Shown: one piece after another, positions 35,440 to 42,924 of the stretch | Layout: every line of letters begins with the position of its first letter | How positions within the stretch are numbered: position 1 is the stretch's first letter | Made by a program: the position numbers and the translations under genes | The notes under the pieces: generated by a model | What the model saw: only the letters and a program-made list of their open reading frames with translations | Databases searched by the model: none | Told to the model about the DNA's origin: nothing | Assembly (NCBI GenBank): GCA_050953105.1 | Contig: JBMNMA010000004.1 | Location: forward strand, 620,001-684,000 | DNA length: 64,000 nt | Source: UBA1206 sp050953105 | GTDB lineage: Bacteria > Bacillota > Clostridia > Oscillospirales > CAG-382 | Direction of reading: 5' to 3'

Positions 35440-35540
35440 TTATAAAAATAGTATAGTCTGTCCGATGTCAGAGACATTCTCCCGTATGTTTGTAAAAAGC
35501 GGGAAGACAAATCCGTCATATGGACGGGAAAGGAAAAAAT

Positions 35541-36170
35541 ATGAGTAAAGTTACAGTTTTCGACCATCCTCTGATTGTTCACAAGCTGACCATCATGCGT
35601 CAGAAGGAGACAGGGTCAAAGGATTTCAGGGAACTCCTTTCTGAAATTTCAATGCTTATGGCTTATGAAATTACCAGAGACCTTCCCTTGGAGGATGTGG
35701 AAATCGAAACACCCATCTGCAAAACCACGCAGAAAATGGTTGCGGGCAAAAAAATTGCCATTGTTCCCATTTTAAGAGCAGGCCTCGGTATGGTTGAGGG
35801 ATTTTTAACCATCTGCCCTGTGGCTAAAGTAGGCCATATGGGGGTTTACCGGGATCCTAACACCAAGATGCCGGTTAAGTATTACGCCAAAATGCCCCAG
35901 GATATAGCCGAAAGAAAAGTGGTCGTCCTTGACCCAATGCTGGCCACAGGCGGTTCTAGCAATTCGGCGGTTACCGAACTTAAGAAACTCGGCTGCAAAG
36001 ACATCTGCCTTATGAACCTTGTGGCAGCTCCCGAAGGAATACAGGCGGTTCAGGAAACCCACCCCGACGTTGACATATACGTTGCGGCAATAGACGACTG
36101 CCTTAACGACCACGCCTATATCGTTCCCGGACTGGGCGATGCCGGCGACAGGATTTTCGGAACAAAGTAA
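35541..36170 (+). CDS. upp: Uracil phosphoribosyltransferase
   Basis: The enzyme salvages uracil with PRPP to make UMP. The family opening SKVTVFDHPLIVHKLT is followed by FRELLSEISMLMAYE, the PRPP-binding loop VVVLDPMLATGGSS near residue 130 and the uracil-binding end YIVPGLGDAGDRIFGT. The 209-residue length from the chosen ATG is standard. The frame is open from 35520, but GGAAAGGA sits 6 bases before the ATG at 35541. ung starts 1 bp after the stop. Confidence 0.97.
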   Translation: MSKVTVFDHPLIVHKLTIMRQKETGSKDFRELLSEISMLMAYEITRDLPLEDVEIETPICKTTQKMVAGKKIAIVPILRAGLGMVEGFLTICPVAKVGHMGVYRDPNTKMPVKYYAKMPQDIAERKVVVLDPMLATGGSSNSAVTELKKLGCKDICLMNLVAAPEGIQAVQETHPDVDIYVAAIDDCLNDHAYIVPGLGDAGDRIFGTK

Positions 36171-36171
36171 A

Positions 36172-36831
36172 ATGGTTAAGTTGGGCAACGGATGGGATGA
36201 TATTCTGGAAGAAGAGTTTTCAAAGGAGTATTATCTCAAACTGCGTGAATTTTTAAAAAGCGAATATTCCCGCCATACCGTTTACCCGGATATGTATAAC
36301 ATTTTCAACGCTTTTCGGTTTACCGATTATAACGACGTAAAGGCGGTTATACTGGGACAGGACCCCTACCACGGGGAAGGGCAGGCTCACGGGCTTGCCT
36401 TCTCGGTCCCCGACGGGGTGGATATCCCGCCGTCGTTAAAAAACATATTTTCCGAACTGAAAAGCGATTTAGGCATTCCCGTTCCCCAGACGGGCAACCT
36501 TACCCGCTGGGCAAAGTCGGGGGTGCTGCTTTTAAACACCGTTCTCACCGTCAGGGCAGGCATGCCGGGGAGTCACAGGAAAAAGGGCTGGGAAATACTC
36601 ACCGACCGGGCAATATCAGCGTTAAACGACAGGGAACAGCCGGTGGTTTTTATCCTTTGGGGCAATTTCGCCAAAGAGAAAATACCCCTCATTACCGGCA
36701 AACAGCATTTAATCCTTACAGCCCCCCATCCATCGCCGTTGTCGGCCCATTACGGCTTTTTCGGCTGTAAGCATTTTTTAAAATGCAACGACTTTTTACA
36801 CTCCAACGGCATAAGCGAAGTCGAGTGGTAA
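36172..36831 (+). CDS. ung: Uracil-DNA glycosylase, family 1
   Basis: The enzyme cuts uracil from DNA to start base-excision repair. Motifs are complete: the water-activating GQDPYHG near residue 63, SLKNIF near 91, and the HPSPLSAH uracil-recognition loop near 187. Length is 219 residues. The frame is open to an ATG at 36139 inside upp, but the family N-terminus and the position right after the upp stop favour 36172, although its ribosome site is weak; coupling to upp is likely. The pairing of uracil salvage and uracil removal in one transcript is sensible. Confidence 0.95.
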   Translation: MVKLGNGWDDILEEEFSKEYYLKLREFLKSEYSRHTVYPDMYNIFNAFRFTDYNDVKAVILGQDPYHGEGQAHGLAFSVPDGVDIPPSLKNIFSELKSDLGIPVPQTGNLTRWAKSGVLLLNTVLTVRAGMPGSHRKKGWEILTDRAISALNDREQPVVFILWGNFAKEKIPLITGKQHLILTAPHPSPLSAHYGFFGCKHFLKCNDFLHSNGISEVEW

Positions 36832-36842
36832 TATATAAATGC

Positions 36843-36870
36843 AAAAAGCAGCAATTACGCTGCTTTTATT
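36843..36870 (+). terminator. Rho-independent terminator after ung
   Basis: AAAAGCAGC pairs with GCTGCTTTT (6-base loop), followed by a T-rich run. Confidence 0.8.
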
Positions 36871-36921
36871 GTCGTTTTTGGGTTAAATGACGGAAGGGAA
36901 GCGTAAAACATAAAACATCAG

Positions 36922-36949
36922 TAAAAAATCCACCCGTTTGGGGTGGATT
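36922..36949 (-). terminator. Rho-independent terminator of the leftward envelope set
   Basis: Reading leftward, AATCCACCC pairs with GGGTGGATT (5-base loop), followed by six Ts, just beyond the lipoprotein gene. Confidence 0.85.
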
Positions 36950-36965
36950 AATTTATTGTTAGCAT

Positions 36966-37817
36966 TTATCCCCTTGCGTCGATGATGGTGTATTCCGACG
37001 GGATGTCGAACACCCCTTGGGATAAGTCGTCGCTTACCGAAATTGAAATGACTATGGTATCTTTCAAAGCTTCGCTGTAGCTGCGGTAGCGTTCCAGAGT
37101 GTTATCCATAAAGAACAGGGTAAATTCATAACCGGCGGAATCAACGTAGGTTTCGTAATTATACTCTTTTTCATACAATGTTGCCGTTCCGCTGTCGGTT
37201 AAGGTAATGTTCCCCGTCCAAAGCTGTTTTTCTTTCCACAGCGTCTCTTTGTAATCGAGTATTAACGCATTTTTGTCAAACTTGTCAAGTATGATAAGGC
37301 TGCCGTCTTTGACAAGATACTCGGATATCGAGCCGTAGCTTTCCTCAATAACCGCAAACACCACGTTATGCCTTCGGTATGCGGTGACGGTATAGGGCAC
37401 CGCCTCGCCGCCTATTGTTTTGCTTTCGGTGGTGGTAAGCACATATTCACCGCTTTTTAATATATCGTAATAGGGAGCAAACAGGTCGCCTATAATGCTT
37501 TCGGGCTGTGAGATATCCTGGCTTTCTTCAGAAATTTCCGATATATCCGAAATCTCAGAAACTTCCGAATAGTCCGAAACATCAGGCGATTGCTCTACGG
37601 TTGTTTCGTCATGGCTTTCTTCAGAGCTTATAATGCTTTCTTCTGAAAGTTCTTGGGAATTTTCGCTGCTTTCCTTTGAACTGGCATTTTCCGACACGTT
37701 TTGACTTAAATTGCCTGCGGGAAGAGAAGAATTGCAAGAAACGGCAAAGGCAAGCACAAGAATGCCTGCTGACAGGACTATAATTTTTATTAAACTATTT
37801 TGAATCTTTGTTTTCAT
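36966..37817 (-). CDS. Predicted lipoprotein, unknown function
   Basis: The leader ends AFAVSC with Cys28 as the lipidation site. Residues about 35-115 are a Ser/Glu/Asp-rich spacer with repeated SEISD-like units, probably a flexible stalk through the wall. The remaining ~165 residues are beta-rich and contain no motif I recognise. It is the last gene of a leftward group of four and overlaps the end of the upstream gene by 23 bp, so translation is coupled. A surface role is inferred from the leader and stalk only. Confidence 0.75.
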   Translation of the reverse strand: MKTKIQNSLIKIIVLSAGILVLAFAVSCNSSLPAGNLSQNVSENASSKESSENSQELSEESIISSEESHDETTVEQSPDVSDYSEVSEISDISEISEESQDISQPESIIGDLFAPYYDILKSGEYVLTTTESKTIGGEAVPYTVTAYRRHNVVFAVIEESYGSISEYLVKDGSLIILDKFDKNALILDYKETLWKEKQLWTGNITLTDSGTATLYEKEYNYETYVDSAGYEFTLFFMDNTLERYRSYSEALKDTIVISISVSDDLSQGVFDIPSEYTIIDARG

Positions 37818-38661
37818 TTTTTAACTTCTTTAAAAACCTTTCAAGCTCGGCGGTAAGAACGGCGTCATCATTTTTTTCGTCCTTTCCACCTTCAAGTTTA
37901 TCCCGGCTTTTGCCTATGCTTTTGGCAAGCTCGGCAAGGAGCTCGTCCACCGATTTTTCCTCGGATTCAGATTTTAATAGACGGGGTATTTCGCTTGTTT
38001 TTTCCATGTTGGGTTTGGTTTCTTTTATTTCATTAACTTCCTTAACTTCCTCATCAACCGGCTTGGGCTGCCTTTTGGGGGCAATGGTAAAGTCCCCGAA
38101 CAGCACGTTGGTGTCCCCGTGGTCAACGGTGCGAAGATAGGCGTTCCTGCGTTCTACAAAAATATCAAAGGCCGAATGAAGGGGAATGGATATTTCAAAG
38201 GGGCGGATAACAAGCTCGGGTTTTCCCGATTCAAGCAGCGTGTTTATCTGCTTTTCAAGGGGACGCTTGGCTGTCTTTAAAACCTCGTTGGCGTCGATAA
38301 GCCTAATTCCTATGTAGGGCTTTTTGGAAGAACCGCACATTTCCACACCGGCCACGTTGCTCCAGGGGATAAAGCCGGCACCCTCTCCTCCGTTGGTTAG
38401 GTCAAGAAAGCCTTCGTCGGAAAGAATAAAAGCGTTTTTGGGTTTAAACAGCTGATACAGACAGTTGAAAAAAGCAAAGGCGAAAAACAGCGAACCCACT
38501 CCGCCGAAAATCATAAAGGCGTAATTCAAAGGAGATTCAATGTTTTTTATAAACGGCAGGATAAAGCAGAATACCGAAAGGCCGGTAAGGGCAAGGGAAA
38601 ATATAAGGTATAAGGGTGTCAGGCTTTTGCTTTTTGTTATCTTTGTGTATGAATTATCCAT
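37795..38661 (-). CDS. STM3941-family membrane protein
   Basis: Two transmembrane helices (about residues 15-40 and 46-68) are followed by a beta-rich, PH-like domain (about 75-195) with IPWSNVAGVEM and YIGIRLID, which resembles the uncharacterised STM3941 family. The C-terminal ~85 residues are highly charged and probably a coiled coil. Function is unknown. It lies between a downstream lipoprotein gene (23-bp overlap) and an upstream SGNH hydrolase gene (24-bp gap), so it belongs to the same envelope transcript. Confidence 0.72.
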   Translation of the reverse strand: MDNSYTKITKSKSLTPLYLIFSLALTGLSVFCFILPFIKNIESPLNYAFMIFGGVGSLFFAFAFFNCLYQLFKPKNAFILSDEGFLDLTNGGEGAGFIPWSNVAGVEMCGSSKKPYIGIRLIDANEVLKTAKRPLEKQINTLLESGKPELVIRPFEISIPLHSAFDIFVERRNAYLRTVDHGDTNVLFGDFTIAPKRQPKPVDEEVKEVNEIKETKPNMEKTSEIPRLLKSESEEKSVDELLAELAKSIGKSRDKLEGGKDEKNDDAVLTAELERFLKKLKNENKDSK

Positions 38662-38685
38662 TCCTTTTACCTTCTTTCAAACATA

Positions 38686-39594
38686 TCAAAAACCCGGCAC
38701 GGGGTGTTTTAACACATAATCCACGTATGCGCTCCGGGCGGCGTCGGTCCAGTGTATGCCGTCCCCGGCGTCATAGGAGGTTATAAGGAAACCTTTTGAG
38801 TCCATTAACGCCTCCGCCACGTTAAGGAAGTAGAATCCCCGGCTTTTTGCCATTTCAAGCAAATACATGTTGAAGTGGTTTATTTTAAGGTTTGTGGTAG
38901 ACACCGGCGCGGAGGTATATTCGCCGTAGGAATTGGGGCCCCAGGGCGGGACAGAGCATATCACTATCGTGGCCTTAGGGCAGGCAGCCACTATCTTGTC
39001 AAGGAGTTCGTTATAATATACCAGATGGGTTTCATTGGTCAGATAGCTGGATGTTATGCCATTGGTGCCGAGCATTATATATATGAGTTTAGGTTGTAGC
39101 TCCTTAAGCCATTGGATTGAGGTTTTTATTTGGTTGGACTTGTTGTAGACGGGGTTCGCAGTATATTTGAAAAAGTCTAAAACCGAAAGCCCGCCGTAGG
39201 CAATAACATTGTACTGGCTAAGCACCTTTCCGGGACGCCCCATGTGATATGTAAGAGAGTCGCCGCAGAAGGCAATGCTGGGGAAGTATTCGGTGGCCTT
39301 TAACGGCTGCTCCACCTCGGTAAGGTATGTACCTATAAACTGCTGGAAGTCGGCGGTGGAGTAGGTCATGTTGGGGGGGACCTCAAGAATGAAATTAGGT
39401 TCCTCGAAGGGGAAAAGGCTTTTTAAAATTCTATCGTTGGTGTCAAAGTAGTCCTCGGTGAATTTGGTGGTCTTATTGTTTTTGGGAATTCGGTTGCCTT
39501 GCGGCAGATAGATGTAGTTTGCAATTGAGACGGCGCAGGCCACCGTAATTGACAGTATCACATACATCATCTTTTGAAAAATATTCATGCTCAT
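38686..39594 (-). CDS. Membrane-anchored SGNH/GDSL hydrolase
   Basis: An N-terminal hydrophobic anchor (about residues 8-28) precedes an SGNH hydrolase domain. Block I is FCGDSLTYHMG near residue 110 (nucleophile Ser), block III is MLGTNGI near 172 (Asn) and block V is DGIHWTDAA near 280 (Asp and His), so the catalytic set is complete. Such outside-facing enzymes often remove acetyl groups from wall polysaccharides; that is an inference from location. GAGGGA lies 6 bases before the ATG. It is in the same leftward group as the lipoprotein and STM3941-like genes. Confidence 0.85.
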   Translation of the reverse strand: MSMNIFQKMMYVILSITVACAVSIANYIYLPQGNRIPKNNKTTKFTEDYFDTNDRILKSLFPFEEPNFILEVPPNMTYSTADFQQFIGTYLTEVEQPLKATEYFPSIAFCGDSLTYHMGRPGKVLSQYNVIAYGGLSVLDFFKYTANPVYNKSNQIKTSIQWLKELQPKLIYIMLGTNGITSSYLTNETHLVYYNELLDKIVAACPKATIVICSVPPWGPNSYGEYTSAPVSTTNLKINHFNMYLLEMAKSRGFYFLNVAEALMDSKGFLITSYDAGDGIHWTDAARSAYVDYVLKHPVPGF

Positions 39595-39663
39595 AAATTA
39601 TCCCTCGCCTTTTTCAGGCCGGAAAGACACCTGCCTTTCGTATTTTCAAAGCCAAAATTACCT

Positions 39664-40623
39664 TCACTTAAGATAATCCTTGTCCGGTTCCTTGTATTTC
39701 GTTTCGGCAATATAGGTGTTGTTGTCGTAGATGCAGGACGAAAACAGCAAATGTCCGCTGTGCTCGTCATATATGTTAAGGTAATAGGAAACACCCATAT
39801 CGACGTCGTCGTCATCCGACAGCTCGTCCCGGGACGAGCTGGTGCTATTTTCCGGACGGCTGTTTAACATCCGGTTAATTATATTGTTTTCAAGGTCAAA
39901 ATATAACCCGGTAAAGGCAACCCTTTCGTATTCGTATTTTATATTTATAATGCCGAAATTAAGGCTTTTTGTCCGGCTTACACGGTTTGACTGGGCATAG
40001 GTGTTCCCCTCGGAGTCTGTAATGGTGTACCGAATGCTCCCGCCGGTTTCCGACGCCCGCTTGAGATGGTGAATTGTCTGGCAGGCGGTAGGGGAATAAT
40101 TTTCGTCAAGGTCGGCTTTTATCTTGTCGTCCTTAAGCTGGCGTTCTAGCTGGACGGGGGTGTATATGGCGTCGCATTCCTCGCAGTATCTAAGCTGCGT
40201 CCAGGCAATCCGCACGCCTATTTCAAATTCCCCGGCCTTTTCGGCATAAACTGCCATATCAAGCTGCAAAGACCCGTCGGCGGTCATGAATTCTGAAGGG
40301 TAAACCCTGTATATTATAAAATTATCTTTGTCCGCTTTATAAATCTGCCTGGCGTTGTCCGACAGAATGGGGGTGTCGAGAATGTCGTGGTTTGACCGTA
40401 AAATTATTACGGTAAAAATTACCCCCCACATTGCCACAAGCAGCGAAATAAAGAATATTTTAAAAACCCGTTTAATTATTCTCACCGGTTTGCTAGACGG
40501 GGGTTTTTCGTGTAAATCGTCATAATCAAAGCCGGTTGTGTCGTGATATTGACTCTTTTCAAATTCCTGGTTATCCAAATTTAGCTTTTTGTCCTTTCGT
40601 TTTACATAATGACGGTAAATCAA
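39664..40623 (-). CDS. Single-pass membrane protein, unknown function
   Basis: A basic and acidic cytoplasmic tail of about 50 residues is followed by one transmembrane helix (FKIFFISLLVAMWGVIFTVI) and an external domain of about 240 residues with one CEEC motif near residue 150. No family was recognised. The start is uncertain: the frame opens with TTG at 40623 without a good ribosome site, and a TTG at 40578 after AAAGGA is another option. It is the first gene of the leftward envelope group; the upstream region carries the tandem DnaA boxes. Confidence 0.65.
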   Translation of the reverse strand: MIYRHYVKRKDKKLNLDNQEFEKSQYHDTTGFDYDDLHEKPPSSKPVRIIKRVFKIFFISLLVAMWGVIFTVIILRSNHDILDTPILSDNARQIYKADKDNFIIYRVYPSEFMTADGSLQLDMAVYAEKAGEFEIGVRIAWTQLRYCEECDAIYTPVQLERQLKDDKIKADLDENYSPTACQTIHHLKRASETGGSIRYTITDSEGNTYAQSNRVSRTKSLNFGIINIKYEYERVAFTGLYFDLENNIINRMLNSRPENSTSSSRDELSDDDDVDMGVSYYLNIYDEHSGHLLFSSCIYDNNTYIAETKYKEPDKDYLK

Positions 40624-40694
40624 AAATTATTTTTAACGTTTTCCACACCCTGTATCCGAGCCTTAAACGGGAAAACCCTTAAAATCTAATAATC

Positions 40695-40724
40695 TTATCA
40701 ACATTATCCACATAGTTTTCCACA
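40695..40724. promoter_or_regulatory. Tandem DnaA-box cluster
   Basis: Three 9-mers lie nearly end to end on the + strand: TTATCAACA (40695-40703), the consensus TTATCCACA (40704-40712) and TTTTCCACA (40716-40724). A fourth, TTTTCCACA, is at 40639-40647. They are in a 139-bp AT-rich gap between comM and the single-pass membrane protein gene. Confidence 0.55.
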
Positions 40725-40762
40725 TGTCAAGACGTGAAAAAGAAATATTCGGGGAAATTATG

Positions 40763-42292
40763 TCAATTAAAGTATTTTTTGTCCAGTGTTCTAAGCTGCA
40801 AAGCCAACGCCACATGGCGTTTTTTAATGTCTTCGGAAAAATCAAAGTCCGCCACCGTTCGAGCCACCTTGAGTATCCGGTCGTAGCTTCTTGCCGTCAG
40901 CGACTGGGCGGTGTAGGCCTTTTTCATAAGCTCGTTCCCTCCGTCGTCAAGAATGCAGTATTTCCTTATCTGGGAAGGTGTCATAAGCCCGTTGGCCATG
41001 GCGGGGTTACCGAACCGGCTTGCGGCAAATTCCCTTGCTTTTACTATCCTTTTTCTTATCTCCGCCGAGCTTTCGGCAGGCTTGAAATTAGAAAGTTCGG
41101 CATAATCAAGGGAGGGAACTTCGGTTTGTATGTCAATCCGGTCAAGCAGAGGGCCGGATATTTTTGAAACATAGGCCGACCGGGAAGCCGGTGTGCAGGT
41201 GCATTTTCTAACAGGATGGCCAAACCATCCGCACCGGCAGGGATTCATGGCGCATACCAGTATAAAGGATGCCGGATATGTAACCGTCCCGTTAACCCTT
41301 GTTATATGGATAACCCTTTCCTCTAAGGGCTGGCGTAACACCTCGGATGATGGCCGGTCAAATTCGGGAAACTCGTCAAGGAAAAGCACCCCGTTGTGGG
41401 CAAGGGATATTTCCCCGGGTTTGGGGTTTTTTCCGCCTCCGGCAAGTGATGCCGGGGACATGGTGTGATGGGGCGACCGGAAGGGACGAAGTGATATTAA
41501 CGATACCCCCGGCTTTAACACCCCCGCCACCGAATGGATTTTGGTGGTTTCGATTGCTTCTGCAATGGTAAGAGGGGGAAGTATTGAGGGTATGCGGGAT
41601 GCAAGCATTGATTTTCCCGACCCGGGAGGGCCGATAAGCAGTATATTGTGGCAGCCGGCGGCGGCAATCTCTATGGCCTTTTTGGCGGTGTCCTGACCTT
41701 TTACGTCGGCGTAGTCAAGAAACCCCGCTGCCGTGCTTGCGGTAAATTCATCATATGAAAATAGGGTTTTTTGGATTTTTTCCTCCCCCCGCAGGTGCCG
41801 GCATAACTGAATAACGTTTTTAACAGGGTATACGTCAATGCCGTCTGCGGCGGATGCCTCCGGAGCGTTTGCCTCGGGAAGATAAATTTCGGTTAAACCA
41901 GCCTCCCTTGCGGCAATGGCCATGGACAATGCGCCGTTAATGGGTTTTACCTCGCCGGTAAGGGACAGTTCCCCGGCAAAGGCCTTGCCTTTGGTGTCGA
42001 GGCGGCCCGACTTCTCCTCGTCTACCATTGAAATTAGTATGGGAAGGTCAAAGGAGGAGCCTTCCTTTTTAACGTCGGCAGGGGCAAGGTTGACCGTTAC
42101 ATTTCCTGTTTGAAGCGGAATGGCGGAGGAGCGGGCGGCGGTATGAACCCTTTCAAGGGCCTCCTTAACGGCGGTGTCGGGAAGTCCGATAAGCACAACC
42201 CGGGGTGACGCCGATGGAAATCGGCTTGTCTCCACGCTTACGGGTATGCCGTCTATTCCGTTTAAAGCAAGTGTGGCAATAACCTTTACCAT
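40763..42292 (-). CDS. comM: YifB/ComM family Mg-chelatase-like AAA ATPase
   Basis: This family includes ComM, a helicase that promotes branch migration during natural transformation. The N-terminal Lon-like domain (about residues 1-190) is followed by the AAA core: Walker A IGPPGSGKSMLASR near 215, Walker B LFLDEFPEF near 300, and a Cys-rich insertion CAMNPCRCGWFGHPVRKCTC near 350, then a C-terminal Mg-chelatase helical domain. The frame runs to 42334, but AAGGAG 6-7 bases before the ATG at 42292 gives the family-like start MVKVIATLALNGIDG (509 residues). Confidence 0.93.
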   Translation of the reverse strand: MVKVIATLALNGIDGIPVSVETSRFPSASPRVVLIGLPDTAVKEALERVHTAARSSAIPLQTGNVTVNLAPADVKKEGSSFDLPILISMVDEEKSGRLDTKGKAFAGELSLTGEVKPINGALSMAIAAREAGLTEIYLPEANAPEASAADGIDVYPVKNVIQLCRHLRGEEKIQKTLFSYDEFTASTAAGFLDYADVKGQDTAKKAIEIAAAGCHNILLIGPPGSGKSMLASRIPSILPPLTIAEAIETTKIHSVAGVLKPGVSLISLRPFRSPHHTMSPASLAGGGKNPKPGEISLAHNGVLFLDEFPEFDRPSSEVLRQPLEERVIHITRVNGTVTYPASFILVCAMNPCRCGWFGHPVRKCTCTPASRSAYVSKISGPLLDRIDIQTEVPSLDYAELSNFKPAESSAEIRKRIVKAREFAASRFGNPAMANGLMTPSQIRKYCILDDGGNELMKKAYTAQSLTARSYDRILKVARTVADFDFSEDIKKRHVALALQLRTLDKKYFN

Positions 42293-42418
42293 ACTCCGCT
42301 CCTTATTATTTGTATTCAGAATAAATAATATCACGGATTGTCAAATTTTGCAATAGGTTGAGTTTTAAAAGAAGATAAAAAGGTAGATGTTGATATATAA
42401 CACATAAAATTATTCTAC

Positions 42419-42580
42419 ATGCGCCCCCGAAGGGGGAGCAGGTTGGCTAGTTGGTGGTCGTAGCCTCGCTCCCTCCAGCTTATATGTATGCGCCCCCGAA
42501 GGGGGAGCAGGCGTATTAGCCCGGGGTGAAGCCCCGGGTAACGGATTTCCCACCGCCCACGCGCCCCGGAGGGGAGCGGG
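42419..42580. repeat. Three GC-rich hairpin repeats about 70 bp apart
   Basis: Two identical 24-bp copies lie at 42419-42442 and 42488-42511, each centred on CCCCC-GAA-GGGGG. A third, degenerate copy is at 42561-42580. Between copies 2 and 3 lies another hairpin, CCCGGGG with CCCCGGG. The unit spacing of about 70 bp is regular, but only three units exist and there are no cas genes. The GC-rich block stands out from the AT-rich flanks. It resembles short intergenic REP-like repeats of gut Clostridia. The rest of the 632-bp gap (42293-42924) holds no gene. Confidence 0.6.
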
Positions 42581-42711
42581 TGTTTGCTGGGGTATGAAGG
42601 AAAGTGAGAAGAGAAATGGTGCAAAACCCTGCGGGTTTGGACAATTTGATTGTATATGCTATAGGTTTAGAAGCAGATTGATGCTATGGCAGGAATATGG
42701 GATGAATGTAA

Positions 42712-42739
42712 AAAGCCTTCCCCTGGAGGGGAAGGCTTT
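42712..42739. repeat. Perfect 12-bp inverted repeat
   Basis: AAAGCCTTCCCC and GGGGAAGGCTTT are separated by TGGA. There is no T run beyond the stem and no gene to terminate on either side, so it is more likely part of the repeat block than a terminator. Confidence 0.55.
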
Positions 42740-42863
42740 ATGGTAAACAGGCGGGATTATTTGCTCTGATTTGCTTTTTTAAGCATCTTGTTAAAAAATA
42801 TAGGTAAAATATATCATATAATGAAAAATAACCTCAAAAAGGGTAAAATTTTTCAAAACCATA

Positions 42864-42892
42864 TTTACATCTCAAAACGATTGTGCTAAAAT
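42864..42892 (+). promoter_or_regulatory. SigA-type promoter for nifJ
   Basis: TTTACA, a 17-bp spacer and TAAAAT lie about 32 bp before the start, followed by GGAGGT at 42911-42916. Confidence 0.7.
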
Positions 42893-42924
42893 AACTTGGA
42901 ATGAACTAACGGAGGTTTTAATAT

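Noticed and set aside
35440..35540. PyrR-binding attenuator in the upp leader
   Set aside because: The two short hairpins lack the conserved PyrR anti-antiterminator loop, and there is no terminator U tract.
40639..40724. Chromosomal replication origin
   Set aside because: DnaA boxes exist, but dnaA, dnaN, rpmH and recF are absent from the window, so an oriC call is not supported.
42419..42580. CRISPR-like array
   Set aside because: Only three repeats, one degenerate; the repeats are strong hairpins and no cas gene is in the window.
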